Of a stretch of DNA of 64,000 nucleotides, positions 1 to 7,369 are shown piece by piece. A program made the position numbers and the translations under genes. The stretch covers positions 11,193-75,192 of the forward strand of contig CAJUFJ010000007.1 of the NCBI GenBank assembly GCA_910585815.1. Reading direction: 5' to 3'. Each line of letters opens with the position of its first letter. Within the stretch, counting starts at the first letter, position 1. The DNA comes from an uncultured Oscillospiraceae bacterium. GTDB taxonomy: Bacteria; Bacillota; Clostridia; Oscillospirales; Oscillospiraceae. The notes below the pieces were generated by a model. The model had not been told where the DNA came from, did not search any database, and worked only from the letters and a program-made list of their open reading frames with translations.

Positions 1-1050
1 GCGGGCTCCGTTGACGGTGGCCATGGCCAGAATCTCCGCCGCGGACAGTTGTCCGTGGTCCTCCCCAAAGCTGTAATTTTGAATCAGAGCTGCCACCTTC
101 ATCTCCTCAAAGATGTTGTGGCTGTTGTTGGAGGCCACCCCGTCGGTGCCCAGGGCCACGCTCATGCCGCACTCCCGCAGGAAGAACAGGGGGGCCACCC
201 CGGACATCAGTTTCAGGTTGGACACCGGGTTGTGGACGGCGGTGACCCCCCGCTTGGCGAACATCTCCGTATCCCCGCCGGACAGATAGACGCAGTGGGC
301 GGCGATACCGCCGTTTTCCCACACACCGTACTTGTCCAGCAGTTGGGCAGGGGTGGTCCCGTATTTATCAATGCACTTCTCGTGCTCGGAGAGGGTCTCG
401 GACACGTGGACGTGCATCCCCAGGCCGTGCTTTTGGGCAAAATCCGCCACCCACTCCCAGGCCGGGGGGCAGGAGGTGTACTCCGCGTGGATGGAGGCGT
501 CCACCTTGATCTGCCCGTCCCCGGCGTTGTGCCAGTTCTCGTAGAGGCGGATGTGGTTTCCGCAGTCATTGCACTTCTCGGGGGAAAAATCCGCCGGGTC
601 GCCGAAGTACACCGCCCCGCAGGCCAGATTGGCGGAGATGCCCGCATCCAGCACAGTCTGGGCGATGGTCTCGGTGTTCATGTACATGTCGGCGATGCAG
701 GTGGTGCCCGAGGCAATCATCTCGGCCAGACCCAGAGCCGCCCCGGCGGCCACGCACCTGTCGTCCAGCTTGGCCTCGGCGGGGAAGATGTACTTGTTGA
801 GCCAGGTGTGCAGGTCGCAGCCCCCGCCGTAGCCCCGCATAAGGGTCATGGGCACGTGGGTGTGGGCGTTCACCAGGCCGGGCATCATCACCTTTCCGGC
901 GCAATCAATCACACGGTCAAACTCCCCGGCCGGGCGGACGGTCTCCACCGAGGCGATCCGGGTCCCCTCCACCGCCACAAAGGCGTCCGTCAAAACCGGC
1001 TGGGCCGGGTCCATGGTGACGGCGGTTACGTTGGTAAATAGAATTGCCAT
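1..1050 (-). CDS. mtaD: Amidohydrolase, S-adenosylhomocysteine / methylthioadenosine deaminase type (C-terminus outside window)
   Basis: About 350 N-terminal residues of a metal-dependent amidohydrolase of the MtaD/TrzN/ATZ group, which deaminates adenosine-type compounds such as S-adenosylhomocysteine or 5'-methylthioadenosine. Visible metal ligands are HTHVPM near residues 63-68, a later HVHVSE stretch, an AAHCVYL histidine and the GTDGVASNN aspartate. The ATG at 1048-1050 is preceded by GGAGGAAACCTGAA, a good ribosome site. It follows the purine nucleoside phosphorylase on the same strand with a hairpin repeat between them, so deaminated products could pass to the phosphorylase. The exact substrate cannot be fixed from motifs. 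The reading frame runs off the left edge, so the gene is cut by the window rather than broken. Confidence 0.85.
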   Translation of the reverse strand, partial: MAILFTNVTAVTMDPAQPVLTDAFVAVEGTRIASVETVRPAGEFDRVIDCAGKVMMPGLVNAHTHVPMTLMRGYGGGCDLHTWLNKYIFPAEAKLDDRCVAAGAALGLAEMIASGTTCIADMYMNTETIAQTVLDAGISANLACGAVYFGDPADFSPEKCNDCGNHIRLYENWHNAGDGQIKVDASIHAEYTSCPPAWEWVADFAQKHGLGMHVHVSETLSEHEKCIDKYGTTPAQLLDKYGVWENGGIAAHCVYLSGGDTEMFAKRGVTAVHNPVSNLKLMSGVAPLFFLRECGMSVALGTDGVASNNSHNIFEEMKVAALIQNYSFGEDHGQLSAAEILAMATVNGAR

Positions 1051-1069
1051 TTCAGGTTTCCTCCAATCC

Positions 1070-1252
1070 AAGCCTCCTTTTGAAAGGAGGTGGCATCCGC
1101 GAAGCGGATGACGGAGGATTGCATTTTGGCGAAGCCAAAATATGCGAAGCAAACACAGTTTTGCAAACCCTTGTTTACTTCGTATGTTCGCTCCGCGAAC
1201 GCAATCCTCAGTCAGCCTTCGGCTGACAGCCCCTTTCCAAAGGGGCTTTTTT
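1070..1252 (+). repeat. Long hairpin repeat, family 1, copy A
   Basis: About 183 bp opening with AAGCCTCCTTTTGAAAGGAGG and closing with a CCCCTTT/AAAGGGG hairpin and a T run. The core is a roughly 100-bp imperfect palindrome bounded by GAGGATTG and CAATCCTC. Other copies are at 23468, 33178 and 46126. It lies between the phosphorylase and deaminase genes, and its last hairpin could act as a terminator for a plus-strand transcript. Confidence 0.8.
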
Positions 1253-1272
1253 CCCGCTCGACGGGGCTCTTT

Positions 1273-2097
1273 TTACATCTTCCCCAGGCACGCCCTAACC
1301 AGCCCGGAGAATTTCTCCCGGGCGGCGGCAGCGGCATCGAGGACTTCCTGCTCACTGAGGGGCTGGTCCAGGATGCCGGCGGCCATGTTGGACAGCAGGG
1401 TGAGGCCCAGCACCTCCATGCCGCAGTGGCCGGCCACAATCACCTCGGGGGCGGTGGACATGCCCACGGCGTCGCCCCCCAGCAGGCGGGCGGCGCGAAT
1501 CTCCGCCGGGGTCTCGTACTGGGGGCCGTAGCAGTAGAAGTAGACCCCCTCCCGCAGGGGGATGCCCCGCTCTTTGGCCGTCTCACGGGCCAGCTCCTGA
1601 AGCCGGACGGTGTACAGGTGGGAGGCGTCGGGGAAGCGGACGCCGAAGTCGGGCAGGTTCTCCCCCCGGAGGGGGGAGTCGGAAAACATCTTGATCTGGT
1701 CGGTAATCAGCATCAGGTCGCCGGCCTTCCAGTCGGTGTTGACGCACCCGGCGGCGTTGGTGACAATCAGGGTGTCGCACCCCAGCAGGCGCAGCGCCCG
1801 CACGGCGTAGGACACCGCCTCATAGGAATAGCCCTCGTAGTGGTGCATCCGGCCCTGCATTACCGCCACCCGCTGGCCCTCCAGCATGCCGAAGACCAGC
1901 CGGCCCTTGTGGCCGGGGGCGGTGGAGGCCTTGAAGTGGGGGATGTCCTGATAGTCGATGGCGATGGCGTTCTCCACCTCGTCCCCCAGATAGCCCAGGC
2001 CGGAGCCCAGCACCATGGCCACCTTGGGGACAAAGTCCCCCAGGCGGTCCCGGATGGCCTGGGCGCTGGCCCGGTATTGGTCCATTGTGTAGTCCAT
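1273..2097 (-). CDS. punA: Purine nucleoside phosphorylase (PNP-I, trimeric type)
   Basis: A 274-residue phosphorylase that splits purine nucleosides with phosphate to give free base and ribose-1-phosphate in the cytosol. Phosphate-binding GSGLG is at residues 31-35, GRMHHYEGY at 82-90, TNAAG near 113-117, GPQYETPAE at 191-199 and the GMSTAPEVIVAGH signature at 212-224. Length is normal for the family. The ATG follows AAAGGAGGAACTT. It is 11 bases downstream of a 48-codon gene and upstream of an adenosine-type deaminase, which fits a salvage unit acting on inosine-type products. Substrate preference (guanosine, xanthosine or methylthioinosine) is not visible. Confidence 0.93.
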   Translation of the reverse strand: MDYTMDQYRASAQAIRDRLGDFVPKVAMVLGSGLGYLGDEVENAIAIDYQDIPHFKASTAPGHKGRLVFGMLEGQRVAVMQGRMHHYEGYSYEAVSYAVRALRLLGCDTLIVTNAAGCVNTDWKAGDLMLITDQIKMFSDSPLRGENLPDFGVRFPDASHLYTVRLQELARETAKERGIPLREGVYFYCYGPQYETPAEIRAARLLGGDAVGMSTAPEVIVAGHCGMEVLGLTLLSNMAAGILDQPLSEQEVLDAAAAAREKFSGLVRACLGKM

Positions 2098-2108
2098 AAG
2101 TTCCTCCT

Positions 2109-2255
2109 TTACTCCTGGTCCTTGGCCGCGGCGATGGTATCCAGCAAATCAAGAAGTTCCTCTTTTGTGTACTGGCTTCTTTCGCTGCTCTTAATAATCA
2201 GGCGCAAATCATAAAGCATGGCTTTCTGCGTATCTTTGCGTCTCTCATCTGTCAT
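2109..2255 (-). CDS. Small hypothetical protein, 48 aa
   Basis: A 48-codon frame starting MTDERRKDTQ with ribosome site GAGGAGG nine bases before the ATG, ending 11 bases before the purine nucleoside phosphorylase start. It is charged and predicted helical, with KEELLDLLDTI in the second half, and has no cysteine or membrane segment. The close spacing and strong ribosome site argue that it is a real gene in the phosphorylase operon. No family was recognised. It could be a small regulator or partner protein, but nothing in the sequence shows which. Confidence 0.6.
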   Translation of the reverse strand: MTDERRKDTQKAMLYDLRLIIKSSERSQYTKEELLDLLDTIAAAKDQE

Positions 2256-2288
2256 GCTTTTACCTCCTCTGCCGTCTCGCCCACAGTC

Positions 2289-2684
2289 TCAGCTCAGCTG
2301 CTTACCGCAGGCCCGGCAGAACTTGTCGCCCCGGCCGCAGGGCTCGCCGCAGGCAGGGCAGGAGGCGGCCTGCTTCAAATCGGCGATGCGGTTTTTCAGC
2401 TCGGCAATCCGCGCCGCCTTCTCGTCCGCCTGGGCCAGTAATTTGGTCACCACGTCGTTCTCCGGGGCCTCCCCCCGGTGGGTGTCGTACATCACTTGGC
2501 CCAGCTGGCGCAGAAGGTCGTTATACTCCCCGTTCAGGTCGAACAGCTGCACATTCAGCTTGGCCACGTCCACCATCTGCCCGGCCCGCTTGCCCGCCGC
2601 CCGGGCTCCGTCCGCCGCGGCGTCGGCGGCATAGCTTGCGGTCCCCCGCACCCGCTCCAGCAGGTTTTTTACCTTGTCGTCCAT
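2289..2684 (-). CDS. Zinc-ribbon domain protein with coiled-coil N-terminus
   Basis: A 131-residue protein. The first hundred residues are helical with alanine-rich and heptad-like stretches, and the end carries two CxxC knuckles (CPACGEPC and CRACG) of a zinc ribbon. Two in-frame ATGs lie close together. The one at 2682-2684 sits nine bases from GGAGG and is preferred, while the upstream ATG at 2690 is only three bases away. It has its own promoter at 2720-2748. Such small coiled-coil/zinc-ribbon proteins are common in Clostridia without a defined role. It is unlikely to be an enzyme. Confidence 0.75.
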   Translation of the reverse strand: MDDKVKNLLERVRGTASYAADAAADGARAAGKRAGQMVDVAKLNVQLFDLNGEYNDLLRQLGQVMYDTHRGEAPENDVVTKLLAQADEKAARIAELKNRIADLKQAASCPACGEPCGRGDKFCRACGKQLS

Positions 2685-2719
2685 AACCATACTCCTCCAA
2701 TCTAAAATATCGTGGTTAT

Positions 2720-2748
2720 ATTTTACACCAAATATTCCCGAATTGCAA
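2720..2748 (-). promoter_or_regulatory. Sigma-A-type promoter for the zinc-ribbon gene
   Basis: On the minus strand TTGCAA (2743-2748) and TAAAAT (2720-2725) are separated by 17 bases, about 35 bases upstream of the start codon. It is back to back with the promoter at 2807. Confidence 0.6.
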
Positions 2749-2806
2749 CAATACCGCCGCCTTCTCAAAAATTTAATCATTTGCCCGGCCGTCCCGGCGG
2801 GGACCG

Positions 2807-2835
2807 TTGCTATTTTTGCCCGGAAGTGGTAAAAT
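2807..2835 (+). promoter_or_regulatory. Sigma-A-type promoter for the racemase/ligase cluster
   Basis: TTGCTA (2807-2812) and TAAAAT (2830-2835) with a 17-base spacer, 67 bases before the first gene of the D-Asp/Mur cluster. It could drive the whole plus-strand run to 9308. Confidence 0.55.
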
Positions 2836-2901
2836 AGAATGGATTGGTATTTTACAGACACACATCCCACATTCCCACAGAGACAGAAGGGGGCTATCCT
2901 T

Positions 2902-3969
2902 ATGCGCAAGCTGGTCATCGAGAGGGCTGCGGTCAAGCACAACCTGTCCATCATCAAGGAGCGGGCCGCGGGGGCGGTCATCTACGGCGTCCTCACCGGC
3001 GACGGCGGAGGGGCGGGCATCGTCCCCATGGCCAAGCTCCTCCGGGCGGAGGGCATCGGCCGCTTTGCCGTGTACGAGGTGAAGGAGGCGGAGAAGCTGC
3101 GCCAGGCCGGCTTTGAGGACGAGGAGATCCTCATGCTTCGCTCCACCACCGACCGGGAGGAGTTGGAGCAGCTGGTGGACCTGAACGTGGTGTGCACCAT
3201 CTCCTCGGTGGACACCGGCCTGGCCCTCAACGCCCTGGCAGAAAACCGGTCCACCGTGGCCTGCGCCCACATCCAGGTGGACACGGGCATGGGCTTTGGC
3301 GGCTTTCTGGTCAGCGAGCCGGAGAAGATTCTCCTGGCCTACCGCTCCCTGCCCAACGTGGCCCTGGAGGGCATCTACACCCAGCTCCATGCCATGCGGG
3401 TGGGAGACCCGGAGTGCGCCCACCAGCTGGAGCGGTTCCACCAGGTGCTGGACACCATCCACACCGCCGGGTTTGAGACAGGCACCGTCCACGCCGCCGG
3501 CTCCTTCGCCCTGCTCCACAACGACAGCGCCCGGCTGGACGGGGTGCGGGCGGGCTCGGCCATCCTGGGCCGGTGCCGCCGCACCCGGGATGACCGGCTG
3601 AAGGCGGTGGGCTACGGCGAGGCCCCCCTGTCCGAGGTCCGCTGGCTGCCCAAGGGCCATTCCGTGGGCACCGACCGGCCCATCACCCTGAAACGGCCCA
3701 CCCGGGTGGCGGTGCTGCCTGTGGGCTATCAGAACGGCTTTGGGGTGGTCCGGCCCCGGGAGACCGGATTCTGGGCCCTGTGGCAGCAGTGGCGGCGCTC
3801 CAAAAAGCGGACGGTCCGCGTCGGCGGCCAGCGGGTGAAGCTTATCGGCCCCATCGGCGCCACCGAGACCCTGCTCAATGTCACCAATGTGAAGTGCTCC
3901 GCCGGCGACCTGGCCGCCTTCGATATGGACCCCATCTTTGCCCGGGGGTTTGTAAGGGAATTTCGGTAA
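2902..3969 (+). CDS. Alanine-racemase-fold protein lacking the PLP lysine
   Basis: A 355-residue protein with the two-domain layout of alanine racemase: barrel residues 1-235, then a beta domain with RPTRVAVLPVGYQNG. QVDTGMG (126-131) and VHAAGSFALL match the family. The stretch that normally reads VKANAYGHG and carries the PLP Schiff-base lysine reads GVLTGDGGGAG (29-39), putting Leu31 where the lysine belongs. It is therefore probably not a normal racemase and may be a binding or scaffold protein. The start at 2902 is chosen for AGAAGGGGG upstream; an in-frame ATG at 2839 has no ribosome site. It heads a cluster with a D-Asp ligase-like enzyme and aspartate racemase. The fold is secure, the function is not. 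Confidence 0.75.
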   Translation: MRKLVIERAAVKHNLSIIKERAAGAVIYGVLTGDGGGAGIVPMAKLLRAEGIGRFAVYEVKEAEKLRQAGFEDEEILMLRSTTDREELEQLVDLNVVCTISSVDTGLALNALAENRSTVACAHIQVDTGMGFGGFLVSEPEKILLAYRSLPNVALEGIYTQLHAMRVGDPECAHQLERFHQVLDTIHTAGFETGTVHAAGSFALLHNDSARLDGVRAGSAILGRCRRTRDDRLKAVGYGEAPLSEVRWLPKGHSVGTDRPITLKRPTRVAVLPVGYQNGFGVVRPRETGFWALWQQWRRSKKRTVRVGGQRVKLIGPIGATETLLNVTNVKCSAGDLAAFDMDPIFARGFVREFR

Positions 3970-3998
3970 TTTTATGGCAGGAGCGGTGCCCATTATGA

Positions 3999-4077
3999 TG
4001 TAGGGGCGCACATTGTGCGCCCGATATCCCCCGGAACTTCCCCCCGAAACCGCGGGCGGCCACAGGCCGCCCCTACA
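3999..4077. repeat. TGTAGGG-ended double-hairpin element, copy 1
   Basis: Starts TGTAGGGGCGC, ends CGCCCCTACA and holds two GC-rich hairpins around a short spacer. It lies between the racemase-like gene and the ATP-grasp gene. Confidence 0.75.
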
Positions 4078-4098
4078 AAATACAAGCGAGGTTTTATC

Positions 4099-5316
4099 AT
4101 GCCTGACCTGAATTTCCAGCCGCTGCTCTTTGGCGGCGACATCAACGTATACAGCGTGGCCCGGGCCTTTCACGAGGCCTACGGGGTGCGTTCCATCGCC
4201 TATGGCAAGTACCCATCCTTTCCCTGTCACGGCAGCGCCATCCTCGACTACCGGGTGTGCCCCGACAACGAGGACGAGACCGCCTTCCGCCGCAACGCCC
4301 AGGCGGTGGCGGAGGAGTTCCTCCACAAGAAGATTATCCTGCTGGGCTGCGGGGACAGCTATGTCCAACTGGCCGCCCACTGCAAGGACTCCCTGCCGGA
4401 AAACGTAATTGCCCCCTACATCGACGGCAGCCTTCTGGACACCCTCATCAACAAGGAAAAATTCTATGCGCTGTGCGACCAGCACGGCATCGACCACCCG
4501 GCCACCTTCATCTACGACAAGTCCATGGGACACAACTTCTCCCTCCCCTGGGGCCCGCCCTACATCGCCAAGCCCGCCGACAGCGTGGCCTACTGGGCCT
4601 GCGGCGACCACTCCCTGGCCAAGGTGTATATCTGCCAGAGCTGGGAGGAGCTGCTGGAGAGCCTGGACCACGTCTACGCCGCCGGCTATTCCGACCACAT
4701 GGTCCTTCAGGAGTTCATCCCCGGGGACGACAGCTACATGCGGGTGCTCACCAGCTACTCCGACCGCAACGCCCGGGTGACCACCATGTGCCTGGGCCAT
4801 GTGCTGCTGGAGGAGCACTCCCCCCACGGCATCGGCAACCACGCCGTCATCCTCACCGAGGGGGACGAGGCCCTGGAGCTGAAGATTAAGGGGCTCCTCG
4901 AGGCCCTGCACTTTGTGGGCTTCTCCAACTTCGATATCAAGTACGACCGCCGGGACGGCAAATACAAGGCCTTCGAGATCAACTGCCGCCAGGGCCGGAG
5001 CAACTACTACGTCACCGGCGCGGGGCACAACATCGCCCGGCTGGTGGTGGAGGACCGGGTGGAAGGGAAGGACCTGCCATTCACCATGACGAAAAACCGC
5101 TCCCTGTGGCGGATGGTGCCCAAAAAGGTAGCGTTTAAATTCACGCCCAGGCAGTATCATGAGGAGATGCGCGCCCTTATCAAGGCGGGGGCGGATTCCC
5201 ACTCCCTGGTATATTCCAAGGATTCCTCCCTGCGCCGCCGCCTGCGGGTGTGCAAAAACCACTTGGGCAACATCAAGCGGTTTGACCGGTACAATAAGGT
5301 ACCCAGTGAGGATTGA
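4099..5316 (+). CDS. ATP-grasp ligase, D-aspartate ligase (Asl) type
   Basis: A 405-residue ATP-grasp enzyme. The N-terminal LLFGGDINVYSVARAFHEAYG resembles the start of the E. faecium D-aspartate ligase as I recall it. That enzyme adds D-Asp to the lysine side chain of the peptidoglycan precursor UDP-MurNAc-pentapeptide. The ATP-grasp core is seen as PYIAKPADS, MVLQEFIPGDDSYMRV and the metal-binding FEINCRQGRSNYY. The start follows AAGCGAGG. An aspartate racemase begins three bases after its stop, the same pairing as racemase and ligase in E. faecium. It could instead ligate another amino acid or peptide. The ATP-grasp assignment is strong; D-Asp as substrate is inferred from similarity and context. 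Confidence 0.8.
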   Translation: MPDLNFQPLLFGGDINVYSVARAFHEAYGVRSIAYGKYPSFPCHGSAILDYRVCPDNEDETAFRRNAQAVAEEFLHKKIILLGCGDSYVQLAAHCKDSLPENVIAPYIDGSLLDTLINKEKFYALCDQHGIDHPATFIYDKSMGHNFSLPWGPPYIAKPADSVAYWACGDHSLAKVYICQSWEELLESLDHVYAAGYSDHMVLQEFIPGDDSYMRVLTSYSDRNARVTTMCLGHVLLEEHSPHGIGNHAVILTEGDEALELKIKGLLEALHFVGFSNFDIKYDRRDGKYKAFEINCRQGRSNYYVTGAGHNIARLVVEDRVEGKDLPFTMTKNRSLWRMVPKKVAFKFTPRQYHEEMRALIKAGADSHSLVYSKDSSLRRRLRVCKNHLGNIKRFDRYNKVPSED

Positions 5317-5319
5317 TCT

Positions 5320-6039
5320 ATGGCACAGTACCGTCTCGGCGTTCTTGGCGGCATGGGCCCCCAGGCCACCAACACCTTCTATCAGTTCATTCTCGACCGC
5401 ACCGCCGCCCGGTCGGACCAGGAGCATGTCAACGCTCTGATTCTCTCCGATGTGGACATGCCCGACCGCACCGCCGCCATCCTGGGCAGCGAGGAGGAGC
5501 AGGAGGCGGTGTACCGCCGCCTGCTGGCCGACGCCCGTCTGCTGGAAAACGCGGGGTGTACCTGCATCGCCGTCCCCTGCAACACCTCCCACTTCTTTCT
5601 GGACCGGGTGCAGGAGGGGGTCCGCGTTCCCATTCTCCACATGATTCGGGAAACCGCCCGGCTGCTGGCCGCCCGGGGGCTGCGCCGGCCCGGCATTTTG
5701 GCCACCGATGGCACCATCCGGACCGGGCTCTACCAAAAGGAATTTTCCGCCGCCGGAATACAGGCCGTTATCCCCACCCCTGAGGCCCAGGGGCTGGTAA
5801 TGTCCCTTATTTACGACGACGTGAAGGCCGGCCGGGACGGCGACCCTCAGAAGTTCGCCGCCATCCACGAGGACCTCCTCTCTCAGGGCTGTGACTGCGG
5901 GGTGCTGGCCTGTACCGAGCTGTCGGTCTTCGCTGACCGGCACCACCTGCCCCCCTTCTACACCGACGCCATGGCCGTCCTGGCCGAGCGGGCGGTGGAG
6001 GCCTGCCATAGGCCTCTGCGGCATATTTTTATCAAATAA
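5320..6039 (+). CDS. Aspartate/glutamate racemase family protein (aspartate racemase)
   Basis: A 239-residue cofactor-independent racemase that interconverts L- and D-aspartate using two cysteines. The first catalytic cysteine is in AVPCNTSH (Cys87) and the second in LACTELS (Cys198). The N-terminal GGMGPQAT (10-17) is the aspartate-racemase form of the family signature. It starts three bases after the ATP-grasp stop, so the two are almost certainly co-translated. Within the cluster its job would be to supply D-Asp for the ligase. Glutamate as substrate is less likely given the GGMGP motif, but this has not been tested. Confidence 0.9.
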   Translation: MAQYRLGVLGGMGPQATNTFYQFILDRTAARSDQEHVNALILSDVDMPDRTAAILGSEEEQEAVYRRLLADARLLENAGCTCIAVPCNTSHFFLDRVQEGVRVPILHMIRETARLLAARGLRRPGILATDGTIRTGLYQKEFSAAGIQAVIPTPEAQGLVMSLIYDDVKAGRDGDPQKFAAIHEDLLSQGCDCGVLACTELSVFADRHHLPPFYTDAMAVLAERAVEACHRPLRHIFIK

Positions 6040-6059
6040 TACTTAGAGGAGTAGCTATT

Positions 6060-7331
6060 ATGGATAAAATAAAAGCCGACCCCCTGGCGCTGAACGCCGT
6101 CATCTGCACCGTTTTAAAGGGGCCCAGCACCACCCCTGACGACTTCAAGCGGGCCACCCTGGTGGACAGCTTTTCCATGATCTACCAGAAATTCCCCGAC
6201 TGGGCGGAGCCCACCCCTGGGGATTTCTCCATCCTAGGGCTTTTGGAGAACATGCACACCCTCCACTTTCCCAACAAACCCGGCCGGGCGCCCATCCAGG
6301 TGGATGACTTCTCCTTTCTGGCCCGCTGCAAGCGGCTGAAGCGGCTGGACGTGGCCCGCACCAACTTCACCGACTGCTCCATCCTGCTCCAGCTGCCCTT
6401 TATGAGCTACGTCCACCTGCCCCCCAGGGAACAGCTCACCCACCTGGAGGTGCTGGACAAGCTGCCCTGGCGGCGGAGGGTGGACTTTCTCCCGCCGCCC
6501 CCCGCGCCTGTTCTGCCAAAACCCAAGCCGGAACCCAGTGAGATGGCCAGGGCCATTGTGGAGGAGATTAAACGGCGCACTGCTATGGACTGCTATAAGC
6601 TGACCATCCGGCCTGACAGCCAGCCCGGGCTGTTTGACAGCAAATTTGGCGGCTTCCCCTACTGGGACCCGGCCCTGCCCTACCCGGTGGACAGCGCAGG
6701 GGAGAAGCTGGTGCTGCTGGCTCAGATCAATTTTGACCAGTTCCCGGCGGACGACCCTCTGCCCCAGGGCGGGATGCTCCAGTTTTTCGTGGGGCAGGAC
6801 GACTGCTTTGGCATGGAATTCAGCGGCGGCCGGGCCGGCGGCTATCGGGTGGTGTACCATGAGAACATCGACCCCTCCATCACCGAGGAACAGCTCAAGC
6901 CGCTGGACATCCCTACTCAGGCAGAGACGAAGATCTTCCCCCTGGCAAGACCCATAGCAGTGACTATGGAAAAGAGTACCAGCTATATGGGCCCGGTGGA
7001 CGGGCGGTTTGACGACCTCTTTTCCCAGGTGTACCAGGCCGTCACCGGGCAGGCCTCGGGAAAGGGGATACACCACTGGGGTACTCTGGAGCGCAACGAC
7101 AGAGATTATCTGTGGGACCAGCTCGACACCGACGGCCACCACCTGCTGGGCTACCCCTACTTCACCCAGGAGGACCCCCGGGAGGATTTCTATGAGACCC
7201 TGCTCTTTCAGATGGACTCTGACGACGGTATCCTTTGGGGTGACGCCGGGGTGGGAAATTTCTTCATCGACCTGGAAAAGCTGAAACAGCGGGACTTTTC
7301 CGACGTGTTCTACACCTGGGACTGTTGCTGA
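6060..7331 (+). CDS. YwqG-like DUF1963 protein with N-terminal leucine-rich-like region
   Basis: A 423-residue protein. The C-terminal 240 residues show the DUF1963/YwqG pattern: KFGGFPYW, KLVLLAQINFDQ, LLGYPYFTQEDPR and WGDAGVGNFFI, ending in DVFYTWDCC. The first 150 residues read like short leucine-rich repeats (FSFLARCKRLKRLDVA, QLTHLEVLDKLP), then a proline-rich linker. DUF1963 proteins have no settled function and often occur among immunity-type proteins. It is 20 bases downstream of aspartate racemase and 30 bases upstream of the MurE-like gene, so it travels with the cluster, though no link to cell-wall chemistry can be read from it. Confidence 0.8.
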   Translation: MDKIKADPLALNAVICTVLKGPSTTPDDFKRATLVDSFSMIYQKFPDWAEPTPGDFSILGLLENMHTLHFPNKPGRAPIQVDDFSFLARCKRLKRLDVARTNFTDCSILLQLPFMSYVHLPPREQLTHLEVLDKLPWRRRVDFLPPPPAPVLPKPKPEPSEMARAIVEEIKRRTAMDCYKLTIRPDSQPGLFDSKFGGFPYWDPALPYPVDSAGEKLVLLAQINFDQFPADDPLPQGGMLQFFVGQDDCFGMEFSGGRAGGYRVVYHENIDPSITEEQLKPLDIPTQAETKIFPLARPIAVTMEKSTSYMGPVDGRFDDLFSQVYQAVTGQASGKGIHHWGTLERNDRDYLWDQLDTDGHHLLGYPYFTQEDPREDFYETLLFQMDSDDGILWGDAGVGNFFIDLEKLKQRDFSDVFYTWDCC

Positions 7332-7353
7332 TTTCCACACTCATCAAGCGAGG

Positions 7354-7369
7354 TGTTTAACGTGAAACA
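7354..7369. promoter_or_regulatory. parS-like site, one mismatch, over the MurE-like start
   Basis: TGTTTAACGTGAAACA matches the ParB site TGTTNCACGTGAAACA except for one base in the core. It spans the GTG start of the MurE-like gene. It may be chance or a weak Spo0J site far from the main cluster. Confidence 0.3.

Noticed and set aside
49..1041. A 330-codon plus-strand frame at the left edge
   Set aside because: It is antisense to a clear amidohydrolase with metal-binding motifs on the minus strand.
1090..2214. A 374-codon plus-strand frame over the phosphorylase gene
   Set aside because: It runs antisense to punA and through the family 1 repeat, with no ribosome site or recognisable domain.
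2773..6024. A 1083-codon open frame on the minus strand
   Set aside because: It is antisense to four well-supported plus-strand genes and is a by-product of GC-rich codons; its translation has low-complexity Gly/His/Val runs and no domain.
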